Source: Lichenicoccus roseus
Lineage (GTDB): Bacteria; Pseudomonadota; Alphaproteobacteria; Acetobacterales; Acetobacteraceae
DNA: 64,000 nt
NCBI RefSeq assembly: GCF_005844085.1
Contig: NZ_VCDI01000003.1
Coordinates: 1-64,000 of the forward strand
Direction of reading: 5' to 3'
Shown: piece by piece, positions 43,869 to 52,802 of the stretch
Layout of the letters: every line of letters begins with the position of its first letter
Numbering within the stretch: position 1 is the stretch's first letter
Translations under genes and position numbers: made by a program
The notes under the pieces: model-generated
What the model was told of the DNA's origin: nothing
Databases searched by the model: none
Seen by the model: only the letters and a program-made list of their open reading frames with translations

Positions 43869-44767
43869 TCATCAAGCTGGGTGCGCTCGGCGATCTCGTG
43901 CAGTCCTTCGCGCCGTTCGCCGCCATCCGGCGGCATCACCCCGGCGCCCATCTTGCCCTGCTGACGACCCGTCCGTTCGTGGCCCTGTGCGAGGCGTCGC
44001 CGTGGTTCGACGAGGTGCTGGTCGACGACCGTCCGCCGTGGTGGCGGCTGAACCGCGTGCTGGCGCTGCGCCGGATGCTGCGCGGATACGACTTCGTCTA
44101 CGACCTGCAGACTTCCGGACGATCGTCGCGCTACTTCCGCCTGGCCGGCCGTCCGGGCTGGTCCGGCATCGCCCGCGGCGCCTCGCATCCGCACGACAAC
44201 TGCGCACGCAACTCGATGCATACGCGCGAGCGGCAGGCGGACCAGCTCGCCCGCGCCGGCATCGCCGAGGTGCCGTGGCCGGATCTCGGCTGGCTGGCCG
44301 GGCACGGGCGTTCGCTGCCGGAACCCTATGCGCTGCTGGTGCCGGGCGCCGCGCCGCATCGCCCGGCCAAGCGCTGGCCGGTGGGGCGTTACGCGGCACT
44401 CGCGAGCGCGCTGGCAGCCCGGGGCCTCCGCCCGGTGGTGGTCGGGGCCGCCGGCGACGCGCCGCTCGCCGCCGCGATCCGTTCGGCCTGCCCGACGGCG
44501 CTCGATCTCACCGGGCAAACCGGCCTTTCGGAACTGGGCGGTGTCGCGTCCCGTGCGCGGGTGGCGATCGGCAACGATACCGGCCCGATGCATCTCGCCG
44601 CCGCCATGGGCACCCGCTGCGTGGTGCTGTTCTCCGCAGAGAGCGACCCTGCGCTGACCGCGCCGCGCGGGCCCGACCCGGAGCGCGTGGTGGTGCTTCG
44701 GCGCGACGACCTCGCCGACCTGCAGGTCGAGGATGTCCTGGCCAGGGTTGCGGCATTCCCGGGCTGA
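43853..44767 (+). CDS. Glycosyltransferase family 9 (heptosyltransferase-like)
   Basis: A 304-residue protein of the ADP-heptose:LPS heptosyltransferase family. The opening ARILIIKLGALGDLVQSFAP is diagnostic; YDFVYDLQTSGRSSRYF and the donor-side PYALLVPGAAPHRPAKRWPV and VAIGNDTGPMHLAAAMGTRC complete the set. The last motif is the nucleotide-sugar site. It starts inside the preceding glycosyltransferase gene. Predicted to add heptose or a similar sugar to the LPS inner core, consistent with kdsD and lpt genes elsewhere in the window. Confidence 0.9.
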   Translation: MARILIIKLGALGDLVQSFAPFAAIRRHHPGAHLALLTTRPFVALCEASPWFDEVLVDDRPPWWRLNRVLALRRMLRGYDFVYDLQTSGRSSRYFRLAGRPGWSGIARGASHPHDNCARNSMHTRERQADQLARAGIAEVPWPDLGWLAGHGRSLPEPYALLVPGAAPHRPAKRWPVGRYAALASALAARGLRPVVVGAAGDAPLAAAIRSACPTALDLTGQTGLSELGGVASRARVAIGNDTGPMHLAAAMGTRCVVLFSAESDPALTAPRGPDPERVVVLRRDDLADLQVEDVLARVAAFPG

Positions 44768-44806
44768 CGCCATAGGAAGTCCCCGCATTCCGCCAGGAGC
44801 CATTCC

Positions 44807-46780
44807 ATGCCTGCGATCACCCTGCCCGACGGATCCGTGCGCCAGTTCGCGGCCCCGGTGACGGGCACCGCGGTGGCCGCCTCGATCGGCCCCGGCCTCG
44901 CGCGCGCCGCGCTGGCGATGGAAGTGGACGGACGGCTGGTCGATCTCGGCCACGAGATCGACGCCGACAGCCGCGTGGTGTTCGTCACCAGGCGCGATCC
45001 GCAGTCGCTCGGGCTGATCCGGCACGACGTGGCGCACGTGCTGGCGGAGGCGGTGCAAGGGCTCTATCCGGGCACCCAGGTCACCATCGGCCCGGCGATC
45101 GAGAACGGCTTCTATTACGATTTCGCCCGCAACGAGCCGTTCACCCCGGAGGATTTCCCGGCCATCGAGGCCCGCATGCGCGAGATCGTCGCACGCAACG
45201 CGAGCTTCACCCGCGAGGTCTGGCCGCGCGACGAGGCGATCGCGTTCTTCGAGGCGCGCGGTGAGCGCTTCAAGGCGGAGCTGATACGCGACCTGCCCGA
45301 GGGCGAGCCGATCTCGATCTACCGCCAGGGCGAGTGGCTCGACCTCTGCCGCGGCCCGCACATGCGCGGCACCGGCGACGTCGGCAACGCCTTCAAGCTG
45401 ATGAAGGTGGCCGGCGCGTACTGGCGCGGCGACCACCGCAACCCGATGCTGACCCGCATCTACGGCACCGCGTGGCGCGACGCCGGCGAGCTGGAAGCCC
45501 ATCTGCACCAGATCGAGGAGGCCGAGCGCCGCGATCATCGCCGCATCGGCCGCGAGATGGACCTGTTCCACATCCAGGAGGAGGCGGTCGGCTCGATCTT
45601 CTGGCACCCGAAGGGCTGGCGTCTCTACACCGTGCTGCAGGACTACATGCGCCGGATCCAGAGCGCTCATGACTATGTGGAGGTGCGCACCCCGCAGCTG
45701 GTGGACCGCTCGCTGTGGGAGGCATCCGGCCACTGGGAGAACTACCGCGAGCACATGTTCATCGCCGAGGTCGGCGACGCCGGCGAGGCGGAGGACAGGA
45801 AGCTCAGCCTGGCGCTGAAGCCGATGAACTGTCCGTGCCACGTGCAGATCTTCAAGCACGGGCTGCGCTCGTACCGCGAGCTGCCGCTGCGCATGGCCGA
45901 GTTCGGCGCCTGTCACCGCTACGAGCCGTCCGGGGCGCTGCACGGCATCATGCGCGTGCGCGCCTTCACCCAGGACGACGCGCACATCTTCTGCACCGAG
46001 GACCAGGTGGCTGCGGAGACCGCGCGTTTCGTCGCCATGCTGGCGCAGGTGTATCGCGATCTCGGCTTCGACAGCTTCGTGGTGAAGTTCGCCGACCGGC
46101 CCGACAACCGCGCCGGCGACGACGCCACCTGGGACCGCGCCGAAGCGGCGCTGGTGGAGGCCTGCCGGCTGGCTGGCGTCGGCTACGAGCTGAACCCGGG
46201 CGAGGGTGCGTTCTACGGCCCCAAGCTGGAGTTCGTGCTGCGCGACGCCATCGGCCGCGACTGGCAGTGCGGCACCCTGCAGGTCGACTACGTGCTGCCC
46301 GACCGGCTCGATGCCAGCTTCATCGGCGAGGACAGCGCGCGGCACCGGCCGGTGATGCTGCACCGGGCCATCCTGGGCTCGTTCGAGCGCTTCCTCGGCA
46401 TCCTGATCGAGCAGTATGCCGGCCGCTTCCCGCTCTGGCTGGCGCCGGTGCAGGTGGTGGTAGCCTCCATCGTCACCGACGCCGAGCCGTATGCGCTCGA
46501 GGTCGTGGACCGGCTGAAGCGTGCCGGGCTGGTCGTGCAGGCCGATACCCGCAACGAGAAGATCAACGCCAAGGTGCGCGAGCACAGCCTGGCGCGGGTG
46601 CCGGTCATCCTGGTGGTCGGACGCAAGGAGGCGGAGGCGCGCACGGTAGCGATGCGCCGGCTGGGCGGTGCCGCACAGGAGCTGCTCGACCTCGACGAGG
46701 CGGTGCGCGCCCTTGCGGACGAGGCGCTGCCGCCCGATCTGAAACGCGTCGGGCGTGACCATGTTGCCGAGCTCACATGA
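44807..46780 (+). CDS. thrS: Threonyl-tRNA synthetase
   Basis: A 657-residue class II synthetase charging tRNA-Thr. The N-terminal TGS domain ([14 protein letters not shown]) precedes the editing domain with [12 protein letters not shown] and the Cys/His pattern [15 protein letters not shown]. The catalytic core has MKPMNCPCH-type zinc site (Cys342), motif 2 [20 protein letters not shown] and motif 3 near [20 protein letters not shown]. The anticodon-binding domain ends the protein ([15 protein letters not shown]). AGGAG lies 7 nt before the ATG. infC follows after 160 nt, a common bacterial pairing. Confidence 0.96.
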   Translation: MPAITLPDGSVRQFAAPVTGTAVAASIGPGLARAALAMEVDGRLVDLGHEIDADSRVVFVTRRDPQSLGLIRHDVAHVLAEAVQGLYPGTQVTIGPAIENGFYYDFARNEPFTPEDFPAIEARMREIVARNASFTREVWPRDEAIAFFEARGERFKAELIRDLPEGEPISIYRQGEWLDLCRGPHMRGTGDVGNAFKLMKVAGAYWRGDHRNPMLTRIYGTAWRDAGELEAHLHQIEEAERRDHRRIGREMDLFHIQEEAVGSIFWHPKGWRLYTVLQDYMRRIQSAHDYVEVRTPQLVDRSLWEASGHWENYREHMFIAEVGDAGEAEDRKLSLALKPMNCPCHVQIFKHGLRSYRELPLRMAEFGACHRYEPSGALHGIMRVRAFTQDDAHIFCTEDQVAAETARFVAMLAQVYRDLGFDSFVVKFADRPDNRAGDDATWDRAEAALVEACRLAGVGYELNPGEGAFYGPKLEFVLRDAIGRDWQCGTLQVDYVLPDRLDASFIGEDSARHRPVMLHRAILGSFERFLGILIEQYAGRFPLWLAPVQVVVASIVTDAEPYALEVVDRLKRAGLVVQADTRNEKINAKVREHSLARVPVILVVGRKEAEARTVAMRRLGGAAQELLDLDEAVRALADEALPPDLKRVGRDHVAELT

Positions 46781-46940
46781 CAGCCGCCCGCGGCAGGCAT
46801 GACGATTCTCTGCCTGCGCCGCGTCAGGTTACTTGCTTGCAAGGCGAAGGATGGGCGAGAACCCGGAGCGGGGAGGAACGCCGCGCCACGGCGCGTCGGC
46901 CCGTTCGACGACAGCTTCTTAACGACCACAGGAGACCACC

Positions 46941-47477
46941 ATAGCCAGACCACCGATGCCCGCGCCTCCGACCCGTGAGGGCCCGCGCGTCAACGAGGAG
47001 ATCCGTGTCCCGTCCGTCCGTCTGATCGACGAAGAAGGCGAGATGCAGGGCGTGATGCCGACCCGCGAGGCGATGCAGCGGGCTTTCTCGGTAGGACTCG
47101 ACCTGCTCGAGATCAGCCCGAACGCCGAGCCGCCGGTGGTCAAGATCCTGGACTACGGCAAGTTCAAGTACGAGCAGCAGAAGAAGAAGAACGAGGCTCG
47201 GAAGAAGCAGAAGGTCATCGAGATCAAGGAGGTCAAGGTCAGGCCGAACATCGATGAGAACGACTACCAGGTGAAGCTGCGTGCCATGCGGTCGTTCATC
47301 GAGGAGGGCGACAAGGTGAAGGTCACCCTGCGCTTCCGTGGCCGCGAGATGGCGCACCAGGATCTCGGCGTGAAGGTGCTCGAGCGTATCCGTGGCGACA
47401 TGGACGAGCGCACCAAGGTCGAGCAGATGCCACGCATGGAAAACCGCCAGATGATCATGGTGCTCTCTCCGCGCTGA
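46941..47477 (+). CDS. infC: Translation initiation factor IF-3, apparent ATA start
   Basis: A 178-residue initiation factor that checks start-codon and initiator-tRNA pairing on the 30S subunit. N-domain: [20 protein letters not shown], then [20 protein letters not shown] and [20 protein letters not shown]; linker rich in Lys; C-domain: [20 protein letters not shown] and [14 protein letters not shown]. The best ribosome site, AGGAGA at 46930-46935, is correctly spaced for the ATA at 46941, whereas the first ATG (46956) is 20 nt away. Rare infC start codons serve IF-3 autoregulation, and alphaproteobacterial IF-3 commonly starts with xARP/xRRP residues, which fits the five extra codons. An intrinsic terminator follows; rpmI and rplT do not. 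Confidence 0.9.
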   Translation: MARPPMPAPPTREGPRVNEEIRVPSVRLIDEEGEMQGVMPTREAMQRAFSVGLDLLEISPNAEPPVVKILDYGKFKYEQQKKKNEARKKQKVIEIKEVKVRPNIDENDYQVKLRAMRSFIEEGDKVKVTLRFRGREMAHQDLGVKVLERIRGDMDERTKVEQMPRMENRQMIMVLSPR

Positions 47478-47508
47478 GCAGGGCGGCACCCACGCGATCG
47501 ACACGAGG

Positions 47509-47536
47509 ACCCGGGTGAGAGCCCGGGTTTTCTTTT
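47509..47536 (+). terminator. Intrinsic terminator of infC
   Basis: ACCCGGG (47509-47515), loop TGAGAG, CCCGGGT (47522-47528), then TTTCTTTT. A perfect 7-bp GC stem with a U-tract, 32 nt after the infC stop: the clearest Rho-independent terminator in the window. It ends 18 nt before the Nudix ATG, whose ribosome site lies just beyond. Confidence 0.93.
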
Positions 47537-47554
47537 GTGCAGAGGAGACCCCGC

Positions 47555-48139
47555 ATGGATGAGAGCCCGGACGAGGTGAGGATCCTGGAGGTCCGCGTGC
47601 TGGCCGAGGGCCATGGCGTGCTGCGGACCACCCGGATGCAGCATCGCCGCTTCGATGGCACCTGGCAGACCCTGAACCGCGAGACCTACGATCGCGGCAA
47701 CGGATGCGCGCTGCTCGCCTACGATCCCGTTCGTGGATGCGTGCTGCTGGTGCGGCAGTTCCGGTATCCGGCCTACGTGAGCGGCCATGCCGCGCCGCTG
47801 CTGGAGGTCATTGCCGGGCTGGTGGACGACAATCCACCCGATGTCGCCATACGCAAGGAAGCTCACGAGGAGGCCGGGCTGACACTGCGCGCGGTGCGGC
47901 CGGTGTTCGCGGCCTATATGAGCCCAGGCGCGATCACCGAGCGGCTCAGCTTCTTCGTCGCCGAATACGAGGCGTCCGACCGCACCGGCGCCGGTGGCGG
48001 GTTGATCGGCGAGGGCGAGGATATCGAGGTGGTCGAGATACCTGCCGACACCGCCATCGCCATGATCAGCGATGGCCGGATCGTCGATGCCAAGACCATC
48101 ATGCTGCTACAGCACGCAAGGCTGTCCGGCCTCATCTGA
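47555..48139 (+). CDS. Nudix hydrolase (ADP-ribose/GDP-mannose pyrophosphatase type)
   Basis: A 194-residue enzyme cleaving nucleoside diphosphate-X compounds. The Nudix box is present as G-x5-E-x7-REUxEExGU in AGLVDDNPPDVAIRKEAHEE AG, slightly lengthened after the first Gly. The segment VLLVRQFRYPAYVSGHAAPL before it and MSPGAITERLSFFVAEYEAS after it place it with the NudK/NudF GDP-mannose and ADP-ribose pyrophosphatases. The ATG at 47555 has AGGAG 7 nt upstream. It sits after the infC terminator, so it likely uses its own promoter or read-through. Confidence 0.88.
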   Translation: MDESPDEVRILEVRVLAEGHGVLRTTRMQHRRFDGTWQTLNRETYDRGNGCALLAYDPVRGCVLLVRQFRYPAYVSGHAAPLLEVIAGLVDDNPPDVAIRKEAHEEAGLTLRAVRPVFAAYMSPGAITERLSFFVAEYEASDRTGAGGGLIGEGEDIEVVEIPADTAIAMISDGRIVDAKTIMLLQHARLSGLI

Positions 48140-48165
48140 GGCCGCCGCCCGCGGCGCTGGCCCGG

Positions 48166-48828
48166 TCAGGAGGAGCGGGCAGCCTGCCTGCGCATGGCGT
48201 CGAGCAGCTTGTCGATATCGTTGCCGTTGCGCGAGAGGTAGCTCGCATAGTCCTGGCGCTGGGTGAGGCTCAGGCTGACACCCTCGCCGAACACGTCCTC
48301 GACGCGCGGCGCACCACCGGCATGGCCAAGCACCCAGTCGACATCGGCGGAGGGCTGTCCCGGCCGGTCGATGGTGGTCGCGACCTGCGTCTGGCCGTTG
48401 CCGTGCGGCGTGTCGGCACCGACCGAGAAGCGCACGCCCTGGTATTCGCCCAGCCTCGAGGTGATGGTGTTGAGCAGCACATGGTGGAACAGGGTGACGA
48501 ACTGCTGCTGCTGGGTGGGCGAGGCCAGCTTCCAGTAGCGGCCCATCGCAAATTTGGCGATGCCATCGACATCGACGTTGCGATCGATAAGCGGCTGGAT
48601 CTGCTGCCGCTTCTCGGCGGCCGAACCTGGACCGTTGATCACCGCAACCAGCTTGTCGCCGAACTGGTGCACGAAGGCGACGTCGGCGCTTTCGGCGCGA
48701 GCCGGGGTGCCTGCCATCGCCATGCCGCAGCACAGTGCGACGGCGCCGGCGAGGGCGCCGAGGCGGCGGCGAGGCACGGCGCCGCGAGGGAGAGCACGTC
48801 GGTCGTGCATGCTGTCGGCCCCGATCAT
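48166..48828 (-). CDS. mlaC: MlaC-like periplasmic phospholipid-binding protein (toluene-tolerance Ttg2 family)
   Basis: A 220-residue exported protein of the Mla system, which shuttles phospholipids between the outer and inner membranes to keep outer-leaflet asymmetry. A basic, then hydrophobic signal segment (LGALAGAVALCCGMAMAGTP, ending ARAE) precedes the Ttg2 domain with VDVDGIAKFAMGRYWKLASP, QFVTLFHHVLLNTITSRLGE and DYASYLSRNGNDIDKLLDAM. The ATG at 48828 overlaps the mlaA stop; an ATG at residue 7 is another option. mlaB, mlaD, mlaE and mlaF are not present here. Confidence 0.88.
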   Translation of the reverse strand: MIGADSMHDRRALPRGAVPRRRLGALAGAVALCCGMAMAGTPARAESADVAFVHQFGDKLVAVINGPGSAAEKRQQIQPLIDRNVDVDGIAKFAMGRYWKLASPTQQQQFVTLFHHVLLNTITSRLGEYQGVRFSVGADTPHGNGQTQVATTIDRPGQPSADVDWVLGHAGGAPRVEDVFGEGVSLSLTQRQDYASYLSRNGNDIDKLLDAMRRQAARSS

Positions 48829-49616
48829 TGCGTGTACCAGTCCGGTGTCGTCATACGGTTGTCCTTGCGCATCGCCTCGATCTGCGCCGCACGGTGCTGC
48901 CGATACAGGCTGCGCAGCGTGGCATAGGGATCGAGCGCATCGCGGTTGATCTGGTCGAGGGCGTCGAGCACTCCGGCGCGGGCATCCACCACCCCGATAC
49001 CGTAGAGCGCCCAGTTCAGGGTCAGCAAGCCATAGCCGCGCGGCACGTAGGTCAACGGCGAGAGCGCGATGTCCATGCCGAAGCCGGTGGCCGCCTGCGG
49101 CGAGGACGGGCCCAGGCCGGGCAGGTAGAGGTACGGCCCCTGCGGCACGCCCCAGCTCGCCAGCGTCATCCCGCCATCGGCGTCGTGCGCCGGGTAGCCG
49201 AGGCCCTTGGCCACATCGAGCACGCCGCCGATGCCGGCCGTCGAGTTGACCACGAAGCGGACCAGGGTGTCGCCGGCGCGGCGCGGCTTGGTTTCGAAGA
49301 TGTCATTGAAGAAGGTGGCCGGGCTGGCGAAATTGGCGAGCGCGTTGTGCACCCCGGTTCGCACCGGCTGCGGCACCACGTAGACGTAGCCCTGGGCGAC
49401 CGGCTTGAGGGTGTACTTGTCGACCGTGTTGTTGACCCTGAAGAAGAAGCGGTTGGTCGGCTCCAGCGGATCGTTGGTGCTGTTGTAGTCCGCGAGCGCG
49501 TCCGGATCGGTCGGCTTCTGGGCGCAGCCGCCGGCGCCGAGCAGGAGCGCGGCGGCGATGACCGGAGCGGCGCACCGGGTGTGTGCCAGCAGGTTCTTAA
49601 CGGTCCGCATTCTCAT
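48825..49616 (-). CDS. mlaA: MlaA/VacJ-family outer-membrane lipoprotein
   Basis: A 263-residue outer-membrane component of phospholipid transport. A signal with lipobox-like LLLGAGGC (Cys31) precedes DPLEPTNRFFFRVNNTVDKY, a VacJ hallmark, and later NFASPATFFNDIFETKP, RFVVNSTAGIGGVLDVAKGL and GVPQGPYLYLPGLGPSSPQA. The lipobox -3 position is Ala rather than Leu, a tolerated variant. Start choice: ATG at 49616 or 49610 (the second has GGGA at better spacing); a longer frame upstream lacks signal-peptide character. Coupled to mlaC by ATGA. Confidence 0.9.
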   Translation of the reverse strand: MRMRTVKNLLAHTRCAAPVIAAALLLGAGGCAQKPTDPDALADYNSTNDPLEPTNRFFFRVNNTVDKYTLKPVAQGYVYVVPQPVRTGVHNALANFASPATFFNDIFETKPRRAGDTLVRFVVNSTAGIGGVLDVAKGLGYPAHDADGGMTLASWGVPQGPYLYLPGLGPSSPQAATGFGMDIALSPLTYVPRGYGLLTLNWALYGIGVVDARAGVLDALDQINRDALDPYATLRSLYRQHRAAQIEAMRKDNRMTTPDWYTQ

Positions 49617-49841
49617 TCCCGACTTCTCTGCACCTGCTTGGTCCGCGGCGGTCCTGGCGATTGACCGGACGGTCACACGGCAACTTCATTAACACGGGGG
49701 CGACCACGCGCAACCATGACGCCGCGTTGCCTCTTTGTCTGCCGTGTCATGACGTTTGTGCCGGATGCGTGTCCTGGCTACCATCCAATACCCTCCATTA
49801 CCATCAACTGGGCGCCGTCGCATGGCGGAGCTGGGAACCGC

Positions 49842-50831
49842 ATGAACGAGGCAAGTCCGATCTCCGGGCCGATTTCAGGCCTGGCGCCGCTGGAGCGCTG
49901 GCTGACCGGCCCGCGTGTCGCCGGGCTGCCGATGCGCGACTTCGCCAGCCCGGCGCCGATCCTCTCGTTCGAATTCTTTCCGCCGCGCACGGAGGCGCTG
50001 GAGAGCCAGCTCTGGGCTTGCATAAGGCGGCTGGAGACGATGCGGCCGAGCTTCGTATCGGTGACCTATGGCGCCGGCGGCTCCACCCAGGCGCGCACCC
50101 ATGACACCGTGGCGCGGATCGTCCGCGAGACCAGCCTGACGCCGGCGGCGCATCTCACCTGCGTCGGCGCCTCGCGCGGCGCGGTCGACGACGTGGCCAG
50201 GCAATACTGGGATGCCGGAGTGCGGCATATCGTGGCACTGCGTGGCGATCCGCCGAAGGACAGCGCGTTCGAGGCGCATCCGGGCGGCTATGCCAGCGCC
50301 GCCGAGCTCGTCGCCGGGCTCAAGCGCGTCGCGGATTTCGAGATCTCGGTGGCCGCCTACCCGGAGAAGCACCCGGAAGCGACCAGCGTGCAGGCCGACC
50401 TCGACAACCTCAAGCGCAAGCTCGATGCCGGCGCCACCCGTGCCATCACCCAGGTGTTCTTCGAGGCCGATACCTACCTGCGGTTCCTCGACCGGTGCCT
50501 GGCTACCGGCATCACCGAACCGGTGGTGCCGGGGATCATGCCGGTCTCGAATTTCGGCGCGGCGGTGCGATTCGCGGCCTCCTGCGGAACGACGGTGCCG
50601 GATTGGCTCGCCGCGATGTTCGGCGGCACCGAGGAGGATGCCGACACCCGCCGCATGGTCGGTGCGGTGGTGGCGGCCGAGCAGGTGCGCCTGCTGCAGG
50701 CGAACGGCGTCGACGAGTTCCACTTCTACACGCTGAACCGGCCCGACCTGACCTATGCGATCGCGCACGTGCTGGGCGTGCGCCCGCAGGCCGCGCGACC
50801 GGCCGACGATGCCGCCGCCGCCGCGGGCTAG
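49842..50831 (+). CDS. metF: Methylenetetrahydrofolate reductase
   Basis: A 329-residue FAD enzyme making 5-methyl-THF for methionine synthesis. Conserved blocks: ILSFEFFPPRTEALESQLWA (Glu of the active site), PSFVSVTYGAGGSTQARTHD, HIVALRGDPP with the FAD-contacting GDPP, EISVAAYPEKHPEATSVQAD, ITQVFFEADTYLRFLDRC and VDEFHFYTLNRPDLTYAIAH. The ATG at 49842 is preceded by GGGA; 42 further in-frame codons upstream look non-coding. I saw no recognisable SAM riboswitch in the 165-nt upstream gap. The C-terminal tail overlaps the next start. Confidence 0.94.
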   Translation: MNEASPISGPISGLAPLERWLTGPRVAGLPMRDFASPAPILSFEFFPPRTEALESQLWACIRRLETMRPSFVSVTYGAGGSTQARTHDTVARIVRETSLTPAAHLTCVGASRGAVDDVARQYWDAGVRHIVALRGDPPKDSAFEAHPGGYASAAELVAGLKRVADFEISVAAYPEKHPEATSVQADLDNLKRKLDAGATRAITQVFFEADTYLRFLDRCLATGITEPVVPGIMPVSNFGAAVRFAASCGTTVPDWLAAMFGGTEEDADTRRMVGAVVAAEQVRLLQANGVDEFHFYTLNRPDLTYAIAHVLGVRPQAARPADDAAAAAG

Positions 50832-51738
50832 CACCGCGCGCACCGCGCTCCTGGAGGTTGCCTATCTGCAGTACGGGTCGGCCGATGGCTGGCCGGTGCT
50901 CCTGCTGCACGGCTTTCCGTATGACGTCCGGGCCTACGACGAGGTGGCGCCCGCACTGGCGGACGCCGGTGCCCGCGTCGTGGTGCCCTATCTGCGCGGC
51001 TTCGGCCCGACCCGCTTCCTGGCGGCGGACACCATGCGGAGCGGGCAGCAGGCGGCCCTCGGAGGCGATGTCGTCGCCCTGCTCGACGCGCTCGGGATCG
51101 AGCGGGCGATCCTGGCCGGCTTCGACTGGGGTGGGTTGTCCGCCTGTGTCGCCACGGCGCTCTGGCCGGAGCGGGTCGCGGGACTGGTCTCGTATGCCGG
51201 CTACGACGTGATCGACATCGACCGGCAGCGCCATCCCGCTGCGCCGGCGCTGGAGCACGTCATGTGGTATCAGCACCTGTTCCAGACCGAGCGCGGCCGC
51301 GAAGGGCTGGCCATGCATCGCCGCGCGCTGTGCCGCCTGCTCTGGGAGCAGTGGTCTCCCGGCTGGATGCTCGACGAGGCGCGTTTCGAGGCGGCGGCGG
51401 CGGCGTTCGAGAACCCCGACTTCGTCGAGGTGGTCATCCATGCCTACCGGTTCTGCTTTGCCGCGGCCGCCGGCGATCCGGGGCTCGCCGCACACGAGGC
51501 GCGTCTTGCCGGCAGGCCCGCGATCACGGTGCCGACGGTCACGCTCGACGGGTCGAGGGATCCGCTGAAGCCTGGCGGCACCGCGGACCACGCCGCCCGG
51601 TTCACCGCCCGGCACGAGCATCGGGTGATCGATGCCGGGCATGCCTTGCCCTACGAGGCGCCGGACGCGTTCGCGGATGCGGTGCTGACGGTGCGGCGGT
51701 GGGTGGGTGACACGGGCGGTCGGGAACGGCGGCGGTAG
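50809..51738 (+). CDS. Alpha/beta hydrolase with aspartate nucleophile (epoxide-hydrolase-like)
   Basis: A 309-residue alpha/beta-hydrolase fold enzyme. PVLLLHGFPYDVRAYDEVAP is the oxyanion-hole HGFP; the nucleophile elbow is LAGFDWGGLSACV, that is G-x-Asp-x-G, as in epoxide hydrolases and dehalogenases rather than Ser esterases. The general base is expected at RVIDAGHALPYEAP (His). HVMWYQHLFQTERGREGLAM is the cap. The start lies 23 nt inside metF in another frame, so the two are probably co-transcribed. Substrate unknown. Confidence 0.82.
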   Translation: MPPPPRASTARTALLEVAYLQYGSADGWPVLLLHGFPYDVRAYDEVAPALADAGARVVVPYLRGFGPTRFLAADTMRSGQQAALGGDVVALLDALGIERAILAGFDWGGLSACVATALWPERVAGLVSYAGYDVIDIDRQRHPAAPALEHVMWYQHLFQTERGREGLAMHRRALCRLLWEQWSPGWMLDEARFEAAAAAFENPDFVEVVIHAYRFCFAAAAGDPGLAAHEARLAGRPAITVPTVTLDGSRDPLKPGGTADHAARFTARHEHRVIDAGHALPYEAPDAFADAVLTVRRWVGDTGGRERRR

Positions 51739-51770
51739 CCCACCGCCGTCCCGCAATGCAGCCGCTGTGC

Positions 51771-52196
51771 TCAGACGACCTTGAGCTTCACGTCGATGTT
51801 GCCGCGGGTCGCGTTGGAGTATGGGCAGACCTCGTGGGCCTTGTGCACCAGCGTCTCGGCCTGCTCGCGATCGAGCCCGGGCAGGGCCACCTCGAGGGCG
51901 ATCTCCAGGCCGAAGCCGCCCTCGGAGCGTGGGCCGATCCCGACGTTGGCGGTCACGTTGGCATCCGCCGGCACCTTCGGGCCGCCCTGCGAGGAGACGA
52001 ACTTCATCGCGCCGATGAAGCACGCGGCGTAGCCGGCCGCGAACAGCTGCTCCGGATTGTTGCCGGCGCCGCCGGCGCCGCCGAGTTCCTTCGGCGTGCT
52101 CAGCCGGACGTCGAGGCTGCCATCGAGGGTGGCGGCGGTGCCGTCGCGGCCGCCGGTGGCGCGTGCGGCGGTATTGTAGAGGACGTTGGTCGGCAT
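51771..52196 (-). CDS. ohr: Organic hydroperoxide resistance protein (Ohr)
   Basis: A 141-residue thiol peroxidase reducing organic hydroperoxides using lipoyl partners. Both redox cysteines are present: Cys59 in [12 protein letters not shown] and Cys124 in [13 protein letters not shown]. The start [20 protein letters not shown] is typical. Divergent from the ohrR repressor gene, the standard arrangement for peroxide-inducible control. Ends 33 nt from the convergent hydrolase gene. Confidence 0.95.
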   Translation of the reverse strand: MPTNVLYNTAARATGGRDGTAATLDGSLDVRLSTPKELGGAGGAGNNPEQLFAAGYAACFIGAMKFVSSQGGPKVPADANVTANVGIGPRSEGGFGLEIALEVALPGLDREQAETLVHKAHEVCPYSNATRGNIDVKLKVV

Positions 52197-52245
52197 CGGG
52201 ATATCCCTTGCGGTGGTTGCAGAATGTGCATCGCCTGCGATCGAA

Positions 52246-52269
52246 TCGCGCGCAATATAGTCGCGCGCA
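52246..52269. promoter_or_regulatory. Candidate OhrR operator region between ohr and ohrR
   Basis: TCGCGCGCA occurs twice (52246-52254 and 52261-52269), 15 bp apart, flanking ATATAG, which could be part of a -10 box. Because GCGCGC is self-complementary the pair also reads as an imperfect inverted repeat. It sits inside the 153-nt divergent gap where OhrR would bind. GCGATCGAATCGCG overlaps it on the left. Confidence 0.4.
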
Positions 52270-52349
52270 TGGGCGCCATGCGACGAGAGCGGTTGCGATC
52301 CGCTCGCACGCGATGCTTCTGGGATGTCATGCGGCCGGACGGAGCCATC

Positions 52350-52802
52350 ATGCAGGACGACGGCTCCACGGCCGAGGATCAGACGCTCGACCAGATGGTC
52401 TGCTTTGCCATCTACTCGGCTGGCCATGCGATGAACCGCGTCTACAAGCCGCTGCTCGACGCGCTTGGCCTGACCTACCCGCAATATCTCGTCATGCTGG
52501 TGCTGTGGGAGCGCGACGACCTCACCGTCGGGCAGCTCGGCGAGCGGCTGTTCCTGGAGTCCAGCACATTGACGCCGTTGCTCAAGCGCCTCGAGGCGGC
52601 CGGGCTGCTGAGGCGCGTGCGCGACAGCCTGGACGAGCGCCAGGTGCGCCTGCTGCTGACCGACGCCGGCCGCCGGCGGCGTGGCGACGCCGCCGCGATC
52701 CCGGCCTGCGTCATCAAGGCGACCGGTCGCTCGCTCGTCGAACTGCGCCGCCTGCAGGCCGAGCTCGAGAGCCTGCGCCGCTCGCTACATGAAGCGGCCT
52801 GA
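52350..52802 (+). CDS. ohrR: MarR-family organic-peroxide-sensing repressor OhrR
   Basis: A 150-residue repressor. The peroxide-sensing cysteine is Cys18 in [40 protein letters not shown] and the winged-helix recognition segment [20 protein letters not shown] are conserved, as is [17 protein letters not shown]. The ATG at 52350 has GGAG upstream and puts Cys18 at the family position; ATG at 52329 is an alternative. The 3' end overlaps the convergent GH63-like gene by 18 nt. Confidence 0.93.
   Translation: MQDDGSTAEDQTLDQMVCFAIYSAGHAMNRVYKPLLDALGLTYPQYLVMLVLWERDDLTVGQLGERLFLESSTLTPLLKRLEAAGLLRRVRDSLDERQVRLLLTDAGRRRRGDAAAIPACVIKATGRSLVELRRLQAELESLRRSLHEAA

Noticed and set aside
49677-49841. 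Possible SAM riboswitch upstream of metF
   Set aside because: No SAM-I or SAM-II core motif could be found by eye; the sequence has no convincing conserved stem pattern.
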